Program-made: the position numbers and the translations under genes
The notes under the pieces: generated by a model
Seen by the model: the letters and a program-made list of their open reading frames with translations, nothing else
Databases searched by the model: none
Told to the model about the DNA's origin: nothing
Shown: piece after piece, positions 6,021 through 9,128 of the stretch
Numbering within the stretch: position 1 is the first letter of the stretch
How the letters are laid out: each line of letters opens with the position of its first letter
Assembly (NCBI GenBank): GCA_946482335.1
Contig: CAMLRG010000215.1
Coordinates: 1-9,128, forward strand
Direction: 5' to 3'
Origin: an uncultured Duganella sp.
GTDB lineage: Bacteria; Pseudomonadota; Gammaproteobacteria; Burkholderiales; Burkholderiaceae
Length of the DNA stretch: 9,128 nucleotides

Positions 6021-6929
6021 ATGCAATCACTGTTGGAAGGCGCCGGGGTGGCCGGCCGCGCTGCGGCCTGGCGCACGCTGTTGCAGGCAACGGCGCTGTT
6101 GGCACTGGTCACTGCCGCAGGATGCGGCGGCGAGGCAACCGGCGGCGCCGCCCCTTCCCCCGCCGCCACCGGCAGCACCACAACCCAGCCAACGCCAGCG
6201 CCCTCCTATTGGAAGCCGGGCCTGGGCGACACCTGGCAATGGCAGCTGCGCGGCAACCTCAACACCGGCTACGCTGTGACGGTCTACGACATCGATCTGT
6301 TCGATACGCCGCCAGCGACCATCCAGGCCTTGCAGGCCGCGGGCAAGAAGGTGGTCTGCTATTTTTCCGCCGGCAGCTCGGAAAACTGGCGCGCGGACTT
6401 CCCGCGCTTCCAGGCCAGCGATATGGGCATCGCACTGGATGGCTGGCCCGGCGAGCGCTGGCTCGACACGCGCTCGGCCAATGTGCGCCAGGTCATGCAG
6501 GCCCGGCTGGAGCTTGCCGTGAGCAAAGGCTGCAATGGCGTCGAGCCCGATAACGTGGACGGCTATGCCAACCAGAGTGGCTTTGCGCTGTCCGCCGCCA
6601 CGCAGCTGGACTTCAACCGCTTCCTGGCGGCGGAAGCGCATAAGCGGGGCCTGTCCATCGCGCTGAAAAACGACATCGACCAATTGTCCGAGCTGGCCGG
6701 CGACTTCGACTTCGCCGTCAACGAGCAATGCCATGCGTATGCCGAATGCGATGGTTACCAGGCCTTCATCGCCCGCGGCAAGCCGGTGCTGAACGTGGAA
6801 TATGCAAGCAGCTACCGCAACAATCCCGCCGCACGCGCCGCGCTATGCGATGACGCCCGCAAACGCAGCTTCCATACGCTGGTGCTGCCGCTGGAGCTGG
6901 ACGACAGTTTCCGCTTCAGTTGCGGTTAG
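6021..6929 (+). CDS. GH114 family lipoprotein (endo-alpha-1,4-polygalactosaminidase-like)
   Basis: A 302-aa predicted lipoprotein with a glycoside hydrolase 114-like TIM barrel. The family is linked to cleavage of alpha-1,4-galactosamine polymers. The N-terminus has a rather long n-region (1-18), a hydrophobic core (19-31) and a lipobox-like TAAGC with C35. An Ala/Ser/Thr/Pro linker follows (about 37-62). The barrel then shows W72-Q-W, YDIDLFD (89-95), VVCYFSAGSSENWR (111-124), GCNGVEPDNVDGY (170-182), ALKND (214-218), NEQCHAYAEC (234-243) and LNVEY (257-261). Acidic D90 or D92 and E175 or D177 are likely catalytic candidates. Six mature cysteines may pair. The start ATG 6021 has GGAG 5 nt upstream; an ATG at 5982 lacks this. 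It stands alone, not in an exopolysaccharide cluster, divergent from fbpA and overlapping the hydrolase stop by 4 bp. Enzyme activity is unproven. Confidence 0.83.
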   Translation: MQSLLEGAGVAGRAAAWRTLLQATALLALVTAAGCGGEATGGAAPSPAATGSTTTQPTPAPSYWKPGLGDTWQWQLRGNLNTGYAVTVYDIDLFDTPPATIQALQAAGKKVVCYFSAGSSENWRADFPRFQASDMGIALDGWPGERWLDTRSANVRQVMQARLELAVSKGCNGVEPDNVDGYANQSGFALSAATQLDFNRFLAAEAHKRGLSIALKNDIDQLSELAGDFDFAVNEQCHAYAECDGYQAFIARGKPVLNVEYASSYRNNPAARAALCDDARKRSFHTLVLPLELDDSFRFSCG

Positions 6930-7807
6930 CGCACGCCGTCGAACCACGCCAGCGCAGCCGCCCACAATGGTTCGGCATGCTGGCGGAAGTAGCCCATGTG
7001 TCCAAGCTTGCCCAGGCTGCCGGCGGCCGGGTCGACGTCGATGCCATGCCAGGGCGCGTTGCGGTAGCCAGACATCAGCGCATCGCGCGACCGTGGCGGC
7101 GCCCACAGGTCGTCGGTCGCGTTCACCGCCAGGATCGGCGTGCGCACGGTGGCGAAGCCCGCGGCAATCTCCGGCACTTTCGGGTCGTCCAGGAAGTAAC
7201 GCGGGAAGCTGCACCAATGCTTCCATTGGCGATAGACGCCCAGCGGCAAATCTTCGCCCATGCCCAGCTTGCTCCAGGCCAGGCTGCCTTTCCAGCGCGT
7301 GACGATGGGGCCCACGACGTGCCACATGGCCAGCACGCGCAAGCGTTCCAGGCGCGGCATCCAGCCGTGCCAGCCGGCGCCGACGCCGAACAGGTAGACG
7401 CCGGCGATGCGCGCGTGGTTCGGCACCAGGCCGAGGGCGTGCCCGCCGTATGAATGGCCCACCATGTACAGCGGTGTGCTGTCGGCCGGCGCAAAGTAGT
7501 CGATCACGGCGCGCAAGTCCAGGTGGGCCCAATCGAGGAAACTGGCTTCGAAGCCGCGCAACGATTTGGGTGCCGAGCCGCCCACGCCGCGGTAGTCGAA
7601 AGTCAGCACAGTATAGCCCTGCCCTGCCGCGAATTCGGCGAAGCGGCGGTAGAAACCCTGGGGCACGCCGGTGGCGCCGGCCACCAGCAGGCGCGCCTTT
7701 TCCGGGCCGCGGGCGCGGTAGCACATGGCAGCCAGCGGGTAACCGTCGGCGGCGCGCAACTCGAGTTTTTCCGCCAGCAGCAAGGCGGCGGGATGCATAT
7801 TGCTCAT
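6926..7807 (-). CDS. Alpha/beta hydrolase (COG4757-like)
   Basis: A 293-aa cytoplasmic serine hydrolase of the alpha/beta fold; no signal peptide is seen. The nucleophile elbow is GHSYGG with S119, the likely acid is D232 or D233 in NATDDLWAPP, and the histidine is H270 in GHMGYFR. An oxyanion-side segment GATGVPQGFYRRFAEF (44-59) and the DYRGVGGS loop (71-78) fit the predicted hydrolase group COG4757. A lid-like insert rich in Trp and Arg (about 144-205) suggests a bulky hydrophobic substrate. ATG 7807 overlaps the tetR stop in an ATGA, with GGAG (7816-7819) 8 nt upstream inside tetR, so translation is probably coupled. The gene should therefore be controlled by that TetR protein, perhaps to clear the ligand it senses. 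The substrate cannot be told from sequence. Confidence 0.88.
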   Translation of the reverse strand: MSNMHPAALLLAEKLELRAADGYPLAAMCYRARGPEKARLLVAGATGVPQGFYRRFAEFAAGQGYTVLTFDYRGVGGSAPKSLRGFEASFLDWAHLDLRAVIDYFAPADSTPLYMVGHSYGGHALGLVPNHARIAGVYLFGVGAGWHGWMPRLERLRVLAMWHVVGPIVTRWKGSLAWSKLGMGEDLPLGVYRQWKHWCSFPRYFLDDPKVPEIAAGFATVRTPILAVNATDDLWAPPRSRDALMSGYRNAPWHGIDVDPAAGSLGKLGHMGYFRQHAEPLWAAALAWFDGVR

Positions 7808-8388
7808 GTCTTTTTCTCCACTTTCAGCATTGGCAGCAGCGCATCCATGGTTTGAACCATCGGCGCGGTGTCGCCCGCTACGCGGGCTTGCAGCAAGCCG
7901 CCTTCGTAGGCGGCCAGGATCAGGGCGGCCAGTCCTTCCGCGCGGTGGCGCTCGTGGCCGGCGCGCACCAGGGCTTCAGTCATGCGGCTGCGCAGCGTGG
8001 CAAAGCCGCTTGCCAGGGCGCTGCGGATGTCGACGTCGTCCGCGGTCGATTCCAATGCCACGGCGGCCAGCGGGCACCCCAACTCGAATTCGCTGTCGTC
8101 CAGGCCGCGCAGGGCGCGCAGGATCCAGGCTTGCAAGGCGGCGACGACGTCCGGCTCGCGCTCCATATAAGTGTCGAGCTTGTGGCAGAGGAAGCTGATG
8201 GTGGCTTCGATGGCGGCCACCGCCAGCTGGTCTTTGCCGCCGGGGAAATGGTGGTACAGCACGCCTTTCGGCGCCTTGGCCGTGGCCAGGATGTCGCTCA
8301 GGCCGGCGCCGTGCAGGCCGCGGTGCTGCAGGGTGGTGATCATGGCGTTGATCAGGCGTTCGCGGGTGGTCAGGGTGTGCGTGCTCAT
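7804..8388 (-). CDS. TetR family transcriptional regulator (LmrA/YxaF-like)
   Basis: A 194-aa TetR repressor. The N-terminal helix-turn-helix covers about 7-55, with GLSDILATAKAPKGVLYHHFPGGKDQL as helices 2-4 (VLYHHF is the usual recognition-helix ending). The C-terminal ligand domain carries ELGCPLAAVALE (102-113) and YEGGLLQAR (161-169), typical of the LmrA/YxaF-type subgroup that responds to small hydrophobic or aromatic compounds. ATG 8388 gives a normal length; a TTG at 8424 would start inside the -35 box and put 12 residues before the normal N-terminus. The promoter holds a 16-bp inverted repeat, so the protein most likely represses its own operon. The downstream hydrolase overlaps by 4 bp and is the obvious target. 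The ligand is unknown. Confidence 0.92.
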   Translation of the reverse strand: MSTHTLTTRERLINAMITTLQHRGLHGAGLSDILATAKAPKGVLYHHFPGGKDQLAVAAIEATISFLCHKLDTYMEREPDVVAALQAWILRALRGLDDSEFELGCPLAAVALESTADDVDIRSALASGFATLRSRMTEALVRAGHERHRAEGLAALILAAYEGGLLQARVAGDTAPMVQTMDALLPMLKVEKKT

Positions 8389-8395
8389 GCCTGCG

Positions 8396-8424
8396 ACTCT
8401 ATAGACCGGTCGGTCTAGTGTCAA
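8396..8424 (-). promoter_or_regulatory. Promoter of the tetR-hydrolase operon
   Basis: On the minus strand a perfect -35 TTGACA (8424-8419) is followed after 17 bp by TAGAGT (8401-8396, 4/6 to the -10 consensus). TATAGA (8403-8398) at 15 bp is an alternative -10. A start point near 8389-8390 would lie at the ATG (8388), predicting a leader of 0-2 nt and initiation without a standard Shine-Dalgarno. Confidence 0.7.
8402..8417. promoter_or_regulatory. TetR operator: inverted repeat TAGACCG-GT-CGGTCTA
   Basis: Two exact 7-bp inverted arms (8402-8408 and 8411-8417) flank a 2-bp centre. The site fills the spacer between the -35 and -10 of the tetR promoter, so bound repressor would block RNA polymerase. 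The TAGACC/GGTCTA arms resemble operators I recall for LmrA/YxaF- and NemR-type TetR proteins, which fits the regulator encoded just downstream. Confidence 0.8.
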
Positions 8425-8491
8425 GCGAAACCTTTTGACCCGCCTTACCGGTTTTCGGCCGCCGCCAGGGATGCCAACTCTGCTTGCTCAC

Positions 8492-8500
8492 TGGTAAAAT
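8492..8500 (+). promoter_or_regulatory. Candidate extended -10 promoter for gmk
   Basis: TGG followed by TAAAAT (8495-8500, 5/6 to consensus) forms an extended -10. It lies 38 bp upstream of the gmk ATG, in the 150-bp gap divergent from tetR. No convincing -35 is found at 16-18 bp, which extended -10 promoters can tolerate. It would give a leader of about 30 nt with a weak GAG (8528-8530) ribosome site. Confidence 0.45.
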
Positions 8501-8538
8501 ACCTCTTTGGGCGACAGCCTAGCTTTCGAGAATTGCAA

Positions 8539-9128
8539 ATGAGCCAACATTTTTCCGGCAGCCTGTTCATGGTTGCTGCACCATCCGGTGCCGGTAAATC
8601 GACGCTGGTCAATGCCCTGCTGGCGCAGGAACCAGCCATCAAGCTGTCGATCTCGACCACCACGCGCCAGCCGCGTCCCGGCGAGCAGAATGGCCGCGAG
8701 TATTTCTTCACCACGGCCGAAGACTTCCTGAAGCGTGCCGAAGCCGGCGAATTCCTGGAGTGGGCCGAAGTGCACGGCAATTACTACGGCACTTCGCGCA
8801 TCTTCGTGGAAGAGCAGATGAAGGCCGGCACCGACATCCTGCTGGAAATCGACTGGCAGGGCGCGCGCCAGGTCAAGAAGCAATTCCCGCAAGCGGCCGG
8901 CATTTTCATCCTGCCGCCCTCCTTCGCGGCGCTGGAAGAACGCTTGCACAAGCGCGGCCAGGATGAGGTCCACGTGATCAACCGCCGCCTGCTGGCGGCC
9001 GGCGGCGAAATCGCCCACGCGCCCGAGTTTGAGTATGTTATTATCAACGAAGAGTTCCCGGTCGCCTTGTCGGAGCTGAGCGCGATCGTCCGATCGGCCC
9101 GTTGCCGGTTCGCGCAACAAGCCGCCCG
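8539..9128 (+). CDS. gmk: Guanylate kinase, 3' end cut by the window edge
   Basis: Guanylate kinase phosphorylates GMP to GDP with ATP, an essential cytoplasmic step in guanine nucleotide synthesis. The window holds 196 codons with no stop; family members are about 205-210 aa, so only the last few residues are missing. Motifs: P-loop APSGAGKST (14-22), GMP-binding [11 protein letters not shown] (39-49) and EYFF (54-57), [15 protein letters not shown] (71-85), the LLEIDWQGA strand (101-109), the lid [17 protein letters not shown] (135-151), and the YVIIN strand (166-170). ATG 8539 is the family start ([21 protein letters not shown]) with a weak GAG 8 nt upstream. In many Betaproteobacteria gmk lies between yicC and rpoZ-spoT. 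Here the upstream neighbour is the divergent tetR operon, and the downstream side is not visible. Confidence 0.96.
   Translation, partial: MSQHFSGSLFMVAAPSGAGKSTLVNALLAQEPAIKLSISTTTRQPRPGEQNGREYFFTTAEDFLKRAEAGEFLEWAEVHGNYYGTSRIFVEEQMKAGTDILLEIDWQGARQVKKQFPQAAGIFILPPSFAALEERLHKRGQDEVHVINRRLLAAGGEIAHAPEFEYVIINEEFPVALSELSAIVRSARCRFAQQAA

Noticed and set aside
6843..7724. A 293-codon minus-strand frame within the hydrolase gene
   Set aside because: It is the +1/-1 shifted shadow of the alpha/beta hydrolase, Arg/Pro/Gly-rich, with no ribosome site.

Overview
The window reads as chromosomal DNA of a high-GC Gram-negative bacterium. Betaproteobacteria of the Massilia/Duganella/Janthinobacterium type (Oxalobacteraceae) are my best guess, from the protein style, the high GC and the Fur-type site. 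That placement is an inference; no rRNA or other marker fixes it. The window is almost fully coding, with nine genes and no gap over about 150 bp. I see no tRNA, rRNA, insertion sequence or CRISPR array.

Layout, left to right. A small hairpin repeat lies at the left edge. Next is a secreted M20 metallopeptidase of the carboxypeptidase G2 type on the minus strand, divergent from a cytoplasmic DUF72 (YecE-like) protein on the plus strand. A complete Fbp-type ferric iron ABC importer follows, but in pieces of opposite polarity: ATPase fbpC (minus), fused permease fbpB (plus) and periplasmic binding protein fbpA (minus). fbpA has a clear Fur-box-like operator upstream. Divergent from fbpA is a predicted GH114 lipoprotein. 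Its short 5' region carries an 11-bp-phased direct repeat and a perfect 16-bp palindrome. A TetR-family regulator and an alpha/beta hydrolase form a translationally coupled minus-strand operon behind a strong -35 box with a near-perfect inverted-repeat operator in the promoter spacer. Finally, the housekeeping gene gmk (guanylate kinase) runs off the right edge a few codons before its expected end.

Two organisational features stand out. Genes alternate strands almost perfectly, and all three convergent pairs overlap at their stop codons (4, 25 and 4 bp), leaving no room for ordinary intergenic terminators. The iron importer, normally one fbpABC operon, is split into three separately promoted units. 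Only the fbpA unit shows a recognisable Fur site.

I do not see a new defence or mobile system. The observations most worth following are regulatory: the split Fbp locus, a symmetric -10 box between fbpC and fbpB, two promoters that predict leaderless mRNAs, and the palindrome at the GH114 ribosome-binding site.
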